NCBI GenBank assembly: GCA_036873755.1
Contig: JAVTVY010045343.1
Location: 1 to 64,000 of the forward strand
Direction: 5' to 3'
DNA from: Hanleya hanleyi
Taxonomy: Eukaryota; Mollusca; Polyplacophora; Lepidopleurida; Hanleyidae
Length of the DNA stretch: 64,000 bases
Shown: positions 45,221 through 53,324 of the stretch, piece after piece
Position numbering within the stretch: the first letter of the stretch is position 1
Layout: every line of letters begins with the position of its first letter
Notes under the pieces: model-generated
What the model saw: the letters and a program-made list of their open reading frames with translations, nothing else
What the model was told of the DNA's origin: nothing
Databases searched by the model: none
Made by a program: the position numbers and the translations under genes

Positions 45221-46296
45221 ATGTCACCAGTTCTACGAACCATCCTTCCCCTTACACCCTGGGTGGGGTTACACGTCTATGAAGATAAAGTCACCCTCGT
45301 GGAAGACCGTGGAGATGTTTGCTGGTCGCGCGCTGAGACCGTATCGAATACGGTTACACTACACCGTGACGGTTGGACCAAATTTAAACGGCTGTTGAAC
45401 GGTGAGCTCGACGGACACCTCATTCACATAGACAATGCCATCTACGTATACCGTGGACCTTTCTTCCCACGCCTGGGCCGTTACCAAGACCCTACGCGAG
45501 GCTTCACCCTAGACCCCGATCTGTGGACAGCCTTCGAGAAAGTGGTGCCTATTGTGGACCAGCTGTTTACACCGGACGAGCGGTCAGCTGTTCAGTTGGA
45601 GTGGGCTCGTGCCCTGAGTGAAGCGGCGGTAGAACCCAATGAGCAAATTACCAAACCTAGCAATGAACCAGACGATGATGCCATTGATTATCCGGCTAAA
45701 CTCGGTCAGCCCAGTGATATGACCAGCCGATCCTTTGATCTCACGGGGTTCTCCCTATCAATACAAGAGACAGTCAAATCTGGTACCATTCACGTACTGA
45801 CCATGACGGAGCATATAATACTGGCGTATCTCAGCTTGACCCCCGAGGTTTTCCTGTACGTTTATGCAGATACGGTCGATATCATGGAGGAGGTGGGAGA
45901 CATCTGTGATGCGGACCCTACACAACCGTGCCCGGCTCACATTCGTCTGTCCCGGGAGGGGTGGACCAAATTCAAACGGGTGTTGTTTGGTGAACTGGAC
46001 GGCGACCTCATTCACTTGTGTCACGATGTGTACATCCGACGCGGCCCTTCTTTGCTCAATTGGCTCGGCTAGATGGGGGTACAGTGCATTTTACCCTTCA
46101 CCCTGATCTATGGTCTGCATTGGAAGATGCCGTGGTAGATGTGGATCAAGTGCTTATCAAGCGGTCATCAGACGAGTTGGACTGGTCATTTACCATGGAC
46201 ACTGTGCTGGCAGAAGCCAGCGAAGAAAGTCAGAAAGAAACTCCGGCCCAAGATATACCCGTTATAAATTACAAGCGTCTAGTCCGTCATTCATAA
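45221..46296 (+). pseudogene. PC4-like tandem-repeat protein B (one frameshift)
   Basis: From ATG 45,221 the frame encodes one full unit (about residues 10-115: LHRDGWTKFKRLLNGELDG, GPFFPRL, RGFTLDPDLWTAFEKVVPIV). A ~90-residue acidic, Pro/Ser linker follows (TKPSNEPDDDAIDYP), then most of a second unit (LSREGWTKFKRVLFGELDG). Near 46,045 the frame shifts: the original stops at 46,072, while the end of unit 2 (GGTVHFTLHPDLWSALEDAV) continues in another frame to 46,296. The change is equivalent to loss of one base in a short pyrimidine run. The last ~9 codons come from the DIRS-related segment at 46,268. With gene A this makes four units in the element. Confidence 0.6.
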
Positions 46297-46380
46297 TCCA
46301 GCCGTCGTCCATTAGAGAATATCCGCGTCCATAATCCGAAGACCTATTCCATTTTCCATATAACAGTATTAGCACCAAAT
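46268..46380 (-). repeat. DIRS-derived fragment between gene B and the integrase
   Basis: The reverse complement matches 11,712-11,820 and 35,408-35,520 at roughly 85% by eye, with a short insertion near 46,350. It supplies the C-terminal codons and stop of gene B, and the integrase promoter lies just downstream. Confidence 0.8.
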
Positions 46381-46478
46381 TCAAAAAGACAATCATAGTA
46401 TACATAAACATAGGCTTGTTTCCTGCAAGAGAGAAGCGGTCAACAGTTTTCAATGATGCCGGCAAGACATCATGATGT

Positions 46479-46515
46479 TATAAATAAACGATAGAGCCAG
46501 GATCCATCATCATTT
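46479..46515 (+). promoter_or_regulatory. TATA/initiator promoter for the integrase
   Basis: TATAAA at 46,479 and TCATTT at 46,510-46,515, first T to initiator A 33 bp. ATG 46,522 follows in a GTCACCATGA context. Confidence 0.65.
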
Positions 46516-46521
46516 GTCACC

Positions 46522-47592
46522 ATGAAGCGCTGGGAGAAGGTGTTGGATAACTTATACTACAGTCCCGACAGTCCGGCGGCCTATAGTGCATTGTTGGCTC
46601 TCTATCGAGCGGCCAAACCCCAGGGGATACAACGTGCCCAAGTCCGAGATTGGTTAAGAAAACAAGACACCTATACCTTACATCGATCTGTCCGTCGCCA
46701 TTTTCTACGGAACCGGGTCATCGTGGGAGGAATAGATGCCCAGTGGCAAGCGAATTTGGTCGATATGAGCGCCTTTGCCAAACACAATGATGGGAATCGG
46801 TATATCTTGACGTGCATCGATATCCTATCGAAGTATGCGTGGGTGGTACCCATCCGGACGAAAACGGGGGCGAATCTCATAGCGGCGTTCAAAGACATCT
46901 TCAAGACCGGGCGCAAACCTTTGTATTTGCAAACCGACGAAGGCACGGAATACCTCAACAGACCGTTCCAACAGTTTCTGAAAGCCCAGAAGGTGTTTTT
47001 CTTCCATACGTACAACGAGACCAAGGCTTCCGTGGTGGAACGGTTCAGCAGGACATTCAAAGGCCGTATGTATAAATATTTCACCTATAAGAATACAAGG
47101 CGGTACATCGATGTTCTCCCGAAACTTGTGAGTGGTTACAATCGAGCCTATCACCGGAGTATAGAGAGAGCCCCCATTACCGTGACCCAACGCAATGAAG
47201 CCCAAGTCCGGCGTGTCTTGTACCCCATACAATCGCAACGAGCACAGAAGGAGATGTTCACGGTCGGGGACCCTGTACGGATCAGTAAAGTCAAGGGCAA
47301 GTTCGAGAAAAGTTACTTGCCCAACTGGAGCGATGAGCACTTCCTGATTAAACGGCGCCTACCCCGACAGCAGCGAGTCTATGAACTGTAAGATCTTCAA
47401 GGGGAACCGTTGGTAGGGACGTTTTACGAGACGGAATTACTGTCTGTCGTAAAAACACAGCAAGACTACTACACGGTGGAACAGATTTTGAAAACGGAAC
47501 GCCGACGTGGCAAACTGTTTCATTTCGTCAAATGGCAAGGCTGGCCTAGTTCCAGTTCCTGGGTCGCTGCCAACCAGGTGAAACGACTATAA
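46522..47592 (+). pseudogene. Polinton retrovirus-like integrase with chromodomain; catalytic Asp lost and in-frame stop
   Basis: The integrase inserts the element into the host genome. Residues ~1-65 are an N-terminal helical part; ~66-200 are the RNase H-fold core (GNRYILTCIDILSKYAWVVP). The second active-site Asp is D139 (QTDEGTEYL) and the Glu is E173 (KASVVERFSRTFKGRM), 33 residues between, as usual in Polintons. The first Asp, expected in a WQADLVDM-type motif, is Asn78 (WQANLVDM, codon 46,753-46,755), which should abolish catalysis. A TAA at 47,389-47,391 cuts the frame after the SH3-like region. The same frame then encodes a chromodomain (YYTVEQILKTERRRGKLFHF, VKWQGWP, SW) to 47,592. 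Two independent lesions indicate an inactive integrase. Confidence 0.9.
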
Positions 47593-47623
47593 AGCCAGAC
47601 ACCACTGCCGTGATCCTTCATTC
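47588..47623 (+). promoter_or_regulatory. TATA/initiator promoter overlapping the integrase 3' end
   Basis: TATAAA at 47,588 overlaps the integrase stop codon (CTATAAAG). TCATTC is at 47,618-47,623 with the A at +32. The next ATG is 47,643. Confidence 0.65.
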
Positions 47624-47642
47624 CACGTCCGACCACAGTGCT

Positions 47643-48494
47643 ATGGACAAACAGCAGCTGCCTCTGAACACAGCGTCTCCCAAAACGCGCAAAGCGCAAG
47701 TGGGCTTTGTGGTGATACTGCTAACCCCGCTGAGTGTGTTGTACGGAGGTGTGTTTTACGACGTAGCCTATGTCAGCACGTTACTTAACCAACTGAGAAC
47801 ACCAGCCACCAGTGAAACCGGTCTACAGATAGCACCAGTCAACCCCGTATCGAGCCCAGTCACCACCACACCCCGTGTACAAGCCACGCCGAGCTCCACA
47901 TCAAGCTCCACACCTACACCAAGTACACCCACTACGTCTGAAGACCCACCGGATTTCATCCCTCACAGTGAACAGACAACGACGACCGACGTTGTACCCA
48001 CCGCCATCATCACTCGCAGTGAACAGACAACGACGACCGACGTTGTACCCACCACCACCACTCCAGTTCACTCGTACGAAATTTACAAGAGCGGGTTACC
48101 ACGACAACGGATACACCTCGAACCATGGACCCTCGGTGGCAGCATCCCTTCACTTGCGTCATCGCGACTTGCGACCGACGGGTTCCGGCAAAACGCACTT
48201 CGTCAGGAAGCTCCTTCAACACGCCGACAGCATGATCACCCCACCCATTGCCCGAGTCGTGTGGTGTTACGGAGAATGGCAGGCAGCGTATGCAGCAATG
48301 CCCACATCACGTTCGTGGAAGGCCTACCCAACCTGGCCGATTTGGAACCCGACACCTTGGTGGTTCTGGATGATCTCATGGCGGAGACGGATGCGCGGGT
48401 CACCCAACTCTTTACCAAAGGCAGCCATCATCGACGGCTCAGCATCATCTACATTGTGCAGAATCTGTTCAAGAACATCGGAACATCAGCTTAA
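47643..48494 (+). CDS. Membrane protein with Thr/Ser/Pro-rich mucin-like stalk; 3' end uncertain
   Basis: From ATG 47,643 a short basic N-terminus (SPKTRKA) precedes one hydrophobic segment (VGFVVILLTPLSVLYGGVF, about residues 20-38), then ~110 residues dominated by Thr, Ser and Pro with two exact copies of SEQTTTTDVVPT. This looks like a type II membrane protein with a heavily O-glycosylated stalk. The frame stays open to 48,494, but past about residue 160 it overlaps the ATPase gene and probably reflects frameshifted ATPase sequence, so the true C-terminus is unclear. No receptor-binding or enzyme domain is recognised. An accessory surface protein is inference. Confidence 0.5.
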   Translation: MDKQQLPLNTASPKTRKAQVGFVVILLTPLSVLYGGVFYDVAYVSTLLNQLRTPATSETGLQIAPVNPVSSPVTTTPRVQATPSSTSSSTPTPSTPTTSEDPPDFIPHSEQTTTTDVVPTAIITRSEQTTTTDVVPTTTTPVHSYEIYKSGLPRQRIHLEPWTLGGSIPSLASSRLATDGFRQNALRQEAPSTRRQHDHPTHCPSRVVLRRMAGSVCSNAHITFVEGLPNLADLEPDTLVVLDDLMAETDARVTQLFTKGSHHRRLSIIYIVQNLFKNIGTSA

Positions 48495-48799
48495 ATGCCC
48501 ACTACCTGGTGGTCTTCAAAAACCCGAGAGATACCACTCAACTGCTGCACCTGGCGAGACAGATGTATCCCGGCCGCACACCGTTTGCGTTGGAAACCTT
48601 TAAAGATGCGACAACCCCTCAGCACGGGTATATGCTCTTCGACCTCAAGCAAGCCACCCCGACCACCTTCGACTACGGACCGGCATCTTTCCCGGAGAGA
48701 CTCACCACGTGTACATGCAAAAATAATGTAAACACACCCACAGTGGCGCCCCCAGCTGCGGTGTGTGTGTTTGATGATGGGGATAATAAAAAGAATTAA
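48125..48799 (+). pseudogene. Genome-packaging ATPase (FtsK/HerA type), three frameshifts
   Basis: This ATPase pumps DNA into capsids. The start is ATG 48,125 (ACCATGG) encoding MDPRWQHPFTCVIA in one frame. A second frame carries the Walker A (PTGSGKTHFV, about 48,180-48,210) and IARVVWCYGEWQ. A third carries FVEGLPNLADLE and the Walker B (DTLVVLDDLM, about 48,353-48,382) plus SIIYIVQNLF. The first frame returns for LNAHYLVVFKNPRD and the C-terminal PTTFDYGPASFPERL. Shifts lie near 48,165, 48,300 and 48,470, each equivalent to a one-base loss. All family motifs are present in order, with length close to the usual ~220 residues. An AATAAA follows at 48,785. Non-functional as it reads, unless the shifts are sequencing errors. 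Confidence 0.88.
48785..48790 (+). terminator. Polyadenylation signal after the ATPase
   Basis: AATAAA close to the last ATPase stop, before the promoter-like region of the core protein gene. Confidence 0.45.
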
Positions 48800-48839
48800 T
48801 ACCACAGCATGGTTGACTTTGTCTCTGTTCTCTGAAGTA

Positions 48840-48875
48840 GATAAAAAGAGCAGAGTTGTGGGTTCTAGCATTAGT
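48840..48875 (+). promoter_or_regulatory. Weak TATA/initiator promoter for the core-like protein
   Basis: GATAAAAAG at 48,840 and GCATTAG with A at 48,870, about 30 bp apart: a degenerate version of the element's promoter pattern. Confidence 0.4.
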
Positions 48876-48880
48876 TGTAC

Positions 48881-49225
48881 ATGATATCTGCGCGAGTACG
48901 GAAGCACGCTCCGACGCTCCGTGTGTTGAAGACGGCCCCACCCGAGTTGGTCCGAACCATTGTACGCGGTGCGGACCCTGACCTTGTATGTTGTCTGTGC
49001 GAGATCGGGTACAACCTGTTAAAAGGCAACGTACCACTGACTCCGGCTCAGAAGACCAAGTTGGCCAAGCATAAGACAGGTCTCCGAACTCTAGTCCAGA
49101 AGCGGGTCCCTCAAACACAAAAGAAAAAGGTGTTACAGAAAGGCGGCTTTCTCGGGGCCATCTTAGCACCGTTGGCCGCTTCGGTGTTGGGTCCAGTATT
49201 GGGTGGACTCTTCGGCCGACAATGA
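48881..49225 (+). CDS. Conserved Polinton core-like protein (intact)
   Basis: 114 codons from ATG 48,881; the upstream in-frame codons contain no ATG. Features seen: a basic N-terminus (MISARVRKHAPTLRVLK), a central motif LLKGNVPLTPAQKTKLAKHK, a lysine-rich link (QTQKKKVLQKGGFLG) and a Gly/Ala/Leu-rich hydrophobic C-terminus ending GLFGRQ. Polintons/adintoviruses commonly encode a small basic protein of this plan with a KGNVPLT motif and a KGGFLG junction, between the ATPase and penton genes. Its role is not firmly known; virion core or membrane-active minor capsid component is inference. Its stop overlaps the next start as ATGA (49,222-49,225). Confidence 0.75.
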   Translation: MISARVRKHAPTLRVLKTAPPELVRTIVRGADPDLVCCLCEIGYNLLKGNVPLTPAQKTKLAKHKTGLRTLVQKRVPQTQKKKVLQKGGFLGAILAPLAASVLGPVLGGLFGRQ

Positions 49226-50046
49226 ACCACACGAAAAAAACGGTCCTCGTCGAACCACGGTTCCTTCAAAACCTCCAATCTCCCTACCCTGTCCCACCTA
49301 CGGTGAAGACCATAAACACCCTCGATGGAGAGATGCAAGAGACCGGGGTTAAGCGACAGTGAGAAAGTACAACGGTACAATGAGACGCTTCAACGGTACA
49401 TGACGTTCATGGACCAATACAAAACCCTCTCTACCCCACCACCACCACCACCACCACGTGAAACACCGCCGACCTCAGCACCGCTCCAACAGCCGCCATT
49501 ACCAGGGGTACCACCCACAGCCCCACAGTGGGTGGAAGACGAAGTGCTGAAGAGTGTACCTGCATCGTTCAAGAAACAAACTGGCCTGGTATTACAACGG
49601 ATGAAACAGAATCCTAACATGACTTGGAATGATAAAGGCGAACTCCTGGTACAGAATCAGGTGGTCCCCGGGACCCACATGACGGATTTAGTGAATGACC
49701 TGATGCGTAAACGCAGGTCGCACACGGATCCTCGAGGATGGGAGGTCTTCGCTCAAGGCTTGAAAGACATGCATGTACCACAGGAATTGATGGGGAACCC
49801 CCACAGCTGGGCCTTTATGCAGCGAACCCAGCAATCGCCGAGTGGCCCACTACCTTCTTGAGAATCCGAATGGGAACCGGAGTCACCCCCAAAACACCAC
49901 CACCACAACGGGCACCTTCTTTTCAGACCTTTAAAAAAACATCCTTGATGAGGACACCCCACATCTCCAGAGCCGTGACACGTAGCAAGTCAACGCGACG
50001 AACACGACGCTGGACACAACCGCCCAAGGCCTGGAACACCTATTAA
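49222..50046 (+). pseudogene. Proline-rich conserved Polinton protein, frame broken
   Basis: ATG 49,222 overlaps the preceding stop by four bases (ATGA). The first ~40 codons (MNHTKKTVLVEPRFLQNLQS) end in a frame that stops at about 49,363. A second frame from about 49,325 carries GLSDSEKVQRYNETLQRYMT, a Pro run (TPPPPPPPRETPP) and PGTHMTDLVNDLMRKRRSH, a recurring Polinton protein pattern, and stops at 49,861. A third frame continues from about 49,860 with TPKTPPPQRAPSFQTF and a basic tail (TRSKSTRRTRRW) to 50,046. I read this as one gene of ~275 codons with two frameshifts, near 49,345 and 49,850. The alternative is two genes with the second starting at ATG 49,870. Function unknown. Confidence 0.6.
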
Positions 50047-50076
50047 AACCAACAGCAGCAGCAGGACAGCTCAGTC
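50041..50076 (+). promoter_or_regulatory. TATA-like/initiator promoter for the penton gene
   Basis: TATTAAAA at 50,041 and TCAGTC at 50,071-50,076 (A at 50,073), first T to A 32 bp. TCAGTC is the canonical protostome initiator (TCAKTY). The ATG at 50,080 follows almost immediately, implying a very short leader. Confidence 0.6.
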
Positions 50077-50079
50077 GCC

Positions 50080-50868
50080 ATGTTTTACCTCACCCTACCC
50101 AGTAACAGTTCGCTGGATGTGTTTCCTGACAACACCTTGGCCAAGTACGTGACCCAGTTACCGCAACCGTTGCATTTACATGGGCGCTGGGAATGTGGCC
50201 TCGTGGATATCCAATACCCTTACTCGTGGTACAACGTGCGAGCCAATGAAGTGTGGTACGAGGTGACCTACGAAGGAAAAGACACCCGACTCACCCTCCC
50301 CGAAGGCCAATACGATACTCCCAAGGAGTTCATCGGTGGGCTGTCAAGACTGTTGCATTATAAGGCTCTACGGGAGGTCACGAATACTTCAAAACCCATC
50401 AAATCCTTTCCCTTCAAGAATCACGTGGACTTCGATTACAACGCACACAACGACAAGGCACAGCTTATCGTCACCGCCAACGCAAGTGTCGTACTGAGTT
50501 CTATCCTACAGCAAATGCTGGGTTTCGATCTACGGACGTTCGCTGGTCCCACCGTCCACCGAGGCGAGATCCCGATGGATATGAAGTCGGGTATGTACGG
50601 ACTCTACGTCTACTCGGACGTGGTGGACAACCACATCGTGGGCGATATCAACACACCTCTGTTACGGGTGGTGCCCATTAAAAAGTTGTATGGAGATCAA
50701 GTCACCCACAGTTTCACCCACATGCTCTACCTACCCGTACGACAAACCCACATTAACACTATCACGGTGGATATAAGAGATGACACGGGACGACCGGTGG
50801 CATTCGAACGCGGGAAAGTGGTGCTGACACTTCATTTTCGACAAGCACGAGCTCCCCACTTTGTATAA
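50080..50868 (+). CDS. Penton-like minor capsid protein (intact)
   Basis: 262 codons with no lesion. The N-terminus MFYLTLPSNSSLDVFPDNT, then YVTQLPQPLHLHGRWECGLV and IQYPYSWYN, are the recognisable opening of the Polinton/adintovirus minor capsid protein, a single jelly-roll that forms capsid vertices. The mid-region has LSSILQQMLGFD, and the C-terminal half SGMYGLYVYSDVVDNHIVGD and PLLRVVPI. The C-terminus alternates strands (KVVLTLHFRQ). The stop TAA shares its last A with the next gene's ATG (TAATG at 50,866-50,870). It should act with the major capsid protein at 51,276. Confidence 0.9.
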   Translation: MFYLTLPSNSSLDVFPDNTLAKYVTQLPQPLHLHGRWECGLVDIQYPYSWYNVRANEVWYEVTYEGKDTRLTLPEGQYDTPKEFIGGLSRLLHYKALREVTNTSKPIKSFPFKNHVDFDYNAHNDKAQLIVTANASVVLSSILQQMLGFDLRTFAGPTVHRGEIPMDMKSGMYGLYVYSDVVDNHIVGDINTPLLRVVPIKKLYGDQVTHSFTHMLYLPVRQTHINTITVDIRDDTGRPVAFERGKVVLTLHFRQARAPHFV

Positions 50869-51272
50869 TGAAGGTGCCTTACGAGTGCGATGCACGCAGC
50901 TATATGGACTATTATGCCCAACAGGCCGGCGGTGGCCTTCCGGTTTTTAGTGGTGCACGCATGCAACGAGGACATGGACTGGGGAACATACTCGGGAGCA
51001 TCGTCAAAACGTTCCTGCCCTTGGTGACGCGTGGGGTGAAAGCAATCGGCAAACAAGCGGTACGCAGTGGACTGCAAGTCGCCGATGATGTCTTGGGGGG
51101 TACGGCACCCAAAGAAGCCTTGAAACGGCGGGCCAAAGAAGCAGGAGGCGTCTTGGTGGCCAAAGCACAACGCACCGTAGGGAATAAAAGACCTGCACCA
51201 CCGAGACCACGCACCAGTCGACGACCGACCCAGCGACGACGCACATCGAAGACCCAGGATATCTTTTCTTAA
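50868..51272 (+). CDS. pX/core-like basic virion protein (intact)
   Basis: 134 codons overlapping the penton stop by one base. Features seen: MDYYAQQAGGGLPVFSGARM, an RGHGLGNILGSIVKTFLPLV hydrophobic/amphipathic segment, a helical AVRSGLQVADDVLGG, then a strongly basic C-terminus (RPAPPRPRTSRRPTQRRR). This plan matches the adintovirus pX-type protein thought to lie inside the virion. The Gly-rich site near the N-terminus could be cleaved by the element's adenain-like protease, but that is inference. The MCP ATG lies 3 bp after the stop. Confidence 0.78.
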   Translation: MKVPYECDARSYMDYYAQQAGGGLPVFSGARMQRGHGLGNILGSIVKTFLPLVTRGVKAIGKQAVRSGLQVADDVLGGTAPKEALKRRAKEAGGVLVAKAQRTVGNKRPAPPRPRTSRRPTQRRRTSKTQDIFS

Positions 51273-51275
51273 AAC

Positions 51276-52533
51276 ATGTCCTTGATCCACGCAGAGTCCT
51301 GCCCCTCCACCAACAGTGAATTTGATTTGTGGACCGTCCCGCCCACACAGACCAGTGCCGAACAAGGATTATGGGTGGAGCATCTCCCGCTCTCCAGCAT
51401 CAACGAAACAGGGCCCATCGAGTTCACCATCAGTAATGCGGATACGGCCTATGTGGATTTAGCCCATACATACTTGTATGTGAAAGCCAACATCGTCAAT
51501 GGAGATGGCTCCAGAATCGTTGACCAAGCAACGGTGGGCCCGACGAATCTCTGGCTGCACTCGATGTTTCAACAGGTGGATATATTTCTCAGCGACAAAC
51601 TCATCAGTGACTCGACCAACACGTACCCCTATCGAGCCTACATCGAGACGCTGTTGTCGCATGGGCGAGAGGCTAAAAAATCTCAACTGACAGCCGCTTT
51701 ATTCTACCAGGACACAGCCCAGCACATGGGCGTAGAGAACGACAATGTGGGATATAACAAACGGAAGGCTTTGACCGCGAACGGCGTCGCGGTGGATCTC
51801 ATGGGTCTACTGCACGCAGACATGTTCATGCAAGACTGGTACCTGTTGAACAAGATCCCCATCAAAATCCGACTGATACGGGCGCCTCCGACCTTCGCCT
51901 TAATGGCCACTAACGTAGACGGGCATGCAGCTGACTATAAGATTGTCATCCAAGACGCAGTCCTCTATGTCCGAAAAGTGAAACCGAATCCAGCCGTTCA
52001 ATTGGGACACCTCAAAGCCTTGGAAACAAAATCAGCCCAGTACCCTATCTGACGTGTGCAAACCAAAGTGTTCTCTGTGTCTGCTGGAAATATGAGCGCC
52101 AACAAAGAAAACCTGTTCCTGGGGGAACTACCCAAGCGATTGATCCTGGCCTGTGTGGAAAATACCAGTTTCAGCGGAGCCTACCCAGAGAATCCGTTTG
52201 ACTTTAAACATTTCAGCATCAATTTTGTGGCGCTGTATGTGGATGGACAACAGGTCCCAGCCACGGCCTTAACACCGAACTTTGGGCGCAGGAATTTCAT
52301 TCGAGCCTATCAGAGCCTGTTTACAGCCACCGGTCAAATCAACCAGTTTCGATCTGACCCCCACCTTAGAGAACGACCATCAGCTGGCCCTAGCCAAGCA
52401 AGGCAATTTACGGTTGGAAATCCACTTTGCACGAGCCCTCGGGACCACCGTCAATGTGATCTGCTACGCCGAGTTTGACAACATCATTCAAGTGGACAAA
52501 GCGCGCAACGTCCTGTGTGACTTCTCCACCTAA
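51276..52533 (+). pseudogene. Major capsid protein (double jelly-roll hexon), in-frame stop and frameshift
   Basis: The ATG at 51,276 begins a frame with LWVEHLPLSSINETGPIEFT, YVDLAHTYLYVKANIVNGDG, NLWLHSMFQQVDIFLSDKLI and YPYRAYIETLLSHGREAKKS, all hallmarks of the Polinton major capsid protein that builds the icosahedral shell. A TGA at 52,050-52,052 interrupts the frame. The same frame continues with KVFSVSAGNMSANKENLFLG, ACVENTSFSGAYPENPFDF and YVDGQQVP. Near 52,350 the frame changes, and another frame carries the typical C-terminal block FDLTPTLENDHQLALAKQGN, LRLEIHFARAL, YAEFDNIIQVD to 52,533. Total coding length (~420 codons) is normal for the family. Two lesions make it non-functional as read. 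Confidence 0.9.
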
Positions 52534-52534
52534 C

Positions 52535-53007
52535 ATGGATACACACCAGATAACCACCGTGCTGGAGAATGACCCAGAGACACGTATGGTCTTTCAAGGG
52601 GTGTTCGCCCGAGATGTGTTCCCATTAGACCGTATGTATCCTGCTGCTTACGTTCTCAACACGGACCCGATGGATCGGCCCGGTGAACATTGGGTGGGCG
52701 TGTACTTGACAGAACAGCTGGGGGAATACTTGATCCTTACGGTCTGCTACCCCTCCATCCCGATTTAACAGACTTCATGGATCAAGGCACAGAGACGTGG
52801 TGTTGGAACAGTCAAACGTTGCAAAGCCTGACCAGTGGCGTGTGCGGACAATATTGCTTGTTTTACCTGTACCATCGATGCCGGGGAAGACCCTTATCTA
52901 CCATCGTACAGATGTTTGACGAGTACCCCAAGGCCGAGGACCGCGATGTACTCGTATATGACTGGGCCGCCCATCATTTCAATGTACAAGCCCCGTTCTG
53001 GGCTTAA
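52535..53007 (+). pseudogene. Adenain-like maturation cysteine protease, one frameshift
   Basis: This protease cleaves virion precursors during maturation. ATG 52,535 lies directly after the MCP stop. The first frame gives FPLDRMYPAAYVLNTDPMDR and the catalytic His52 in GEHWVGVYL. Near 52,735 the reading shifts, equivalent to loss of one base in a T run, and stops at 52,768. Another frame carries SGVCGQYCLFYLYHRCRGRP with the Gln and nucleophilic Cys typical of adenain/Ulp1-type enzymes, ending DVLVYDWAAHHFNV and a stop at 53,007. Overall length (~157 codons) is normal for Polinton proteases. Confidence 0.88.
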
Positions 53008-53108
53008 GTTCTTTCAATGTACAAGCCCCCTGTTCTGGGCTTAAGTTTACAAGCCCCCTGTTCTGGGCTTCAGTTCTTTCAATGTACAAGCCCTCTGTTC
53101 TGGGCTTC
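52986..53108 (+). repeat. Four tandem AAGCCC...GGGCTT hairpins after the protease
   Basis: 'caagccccctgttctgggct' and close variants occur four times (about 52,989, 53,023, 53,050, 53,086), mostly separated by 'ttctttcaatgta'. Each forms a 6-bp stem AAGCCC/GGGCTT with a 6-9 base loop. The first overlaps the protease stop codon. Downstream lies an AATAAA at 53,149. Possibly RNA-level 3'-end or termination structure. Confidence 0.75.
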
Positions 53109-53148
53109 AGTTTTCACGTGGTTGTTCTCACGTTGTTGTTGTTCACTG

Positions 53149-53154
53149 AATAAA
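53149..53154 (+). terminator. Polyadenylation signal for the capsid/protease transcript
   Basis: AATAAA within 'cactgaataaaaaaatgaga', the first such signal after the protease, consistent with a shared 3' end for the late genes. Confidence 0.5.
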
Positions 53155-53324
53155 AAAATGAGATCTCACCCAAAAAAACCCTGTCTTGTGTGTTTTCTTT
53201 ATGAGCATAATGCATGAAAGCTATAACAGACATGTGGGGATTCGGTGAAACTGGCTTCGAACACCGTGGAGAAAGTAGCCCATCAGTGGCCTAGGATAAT
53301 CCGAACTTCACCCGCGCAGGCGTG

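Noticed and set aside
46825..47340. Minus-strand 171-codon ORF in the Polinton
   Set aside because: A shadow of the integrase gene on the opposite strand, with no independent signal.
48875..48880. Upstream start for the core-like protein
   Set aside because: The first in-frame ATG is 48,881. The two codons before it are TTG and TAC, so the earlier start relies on a non-ATG codon.
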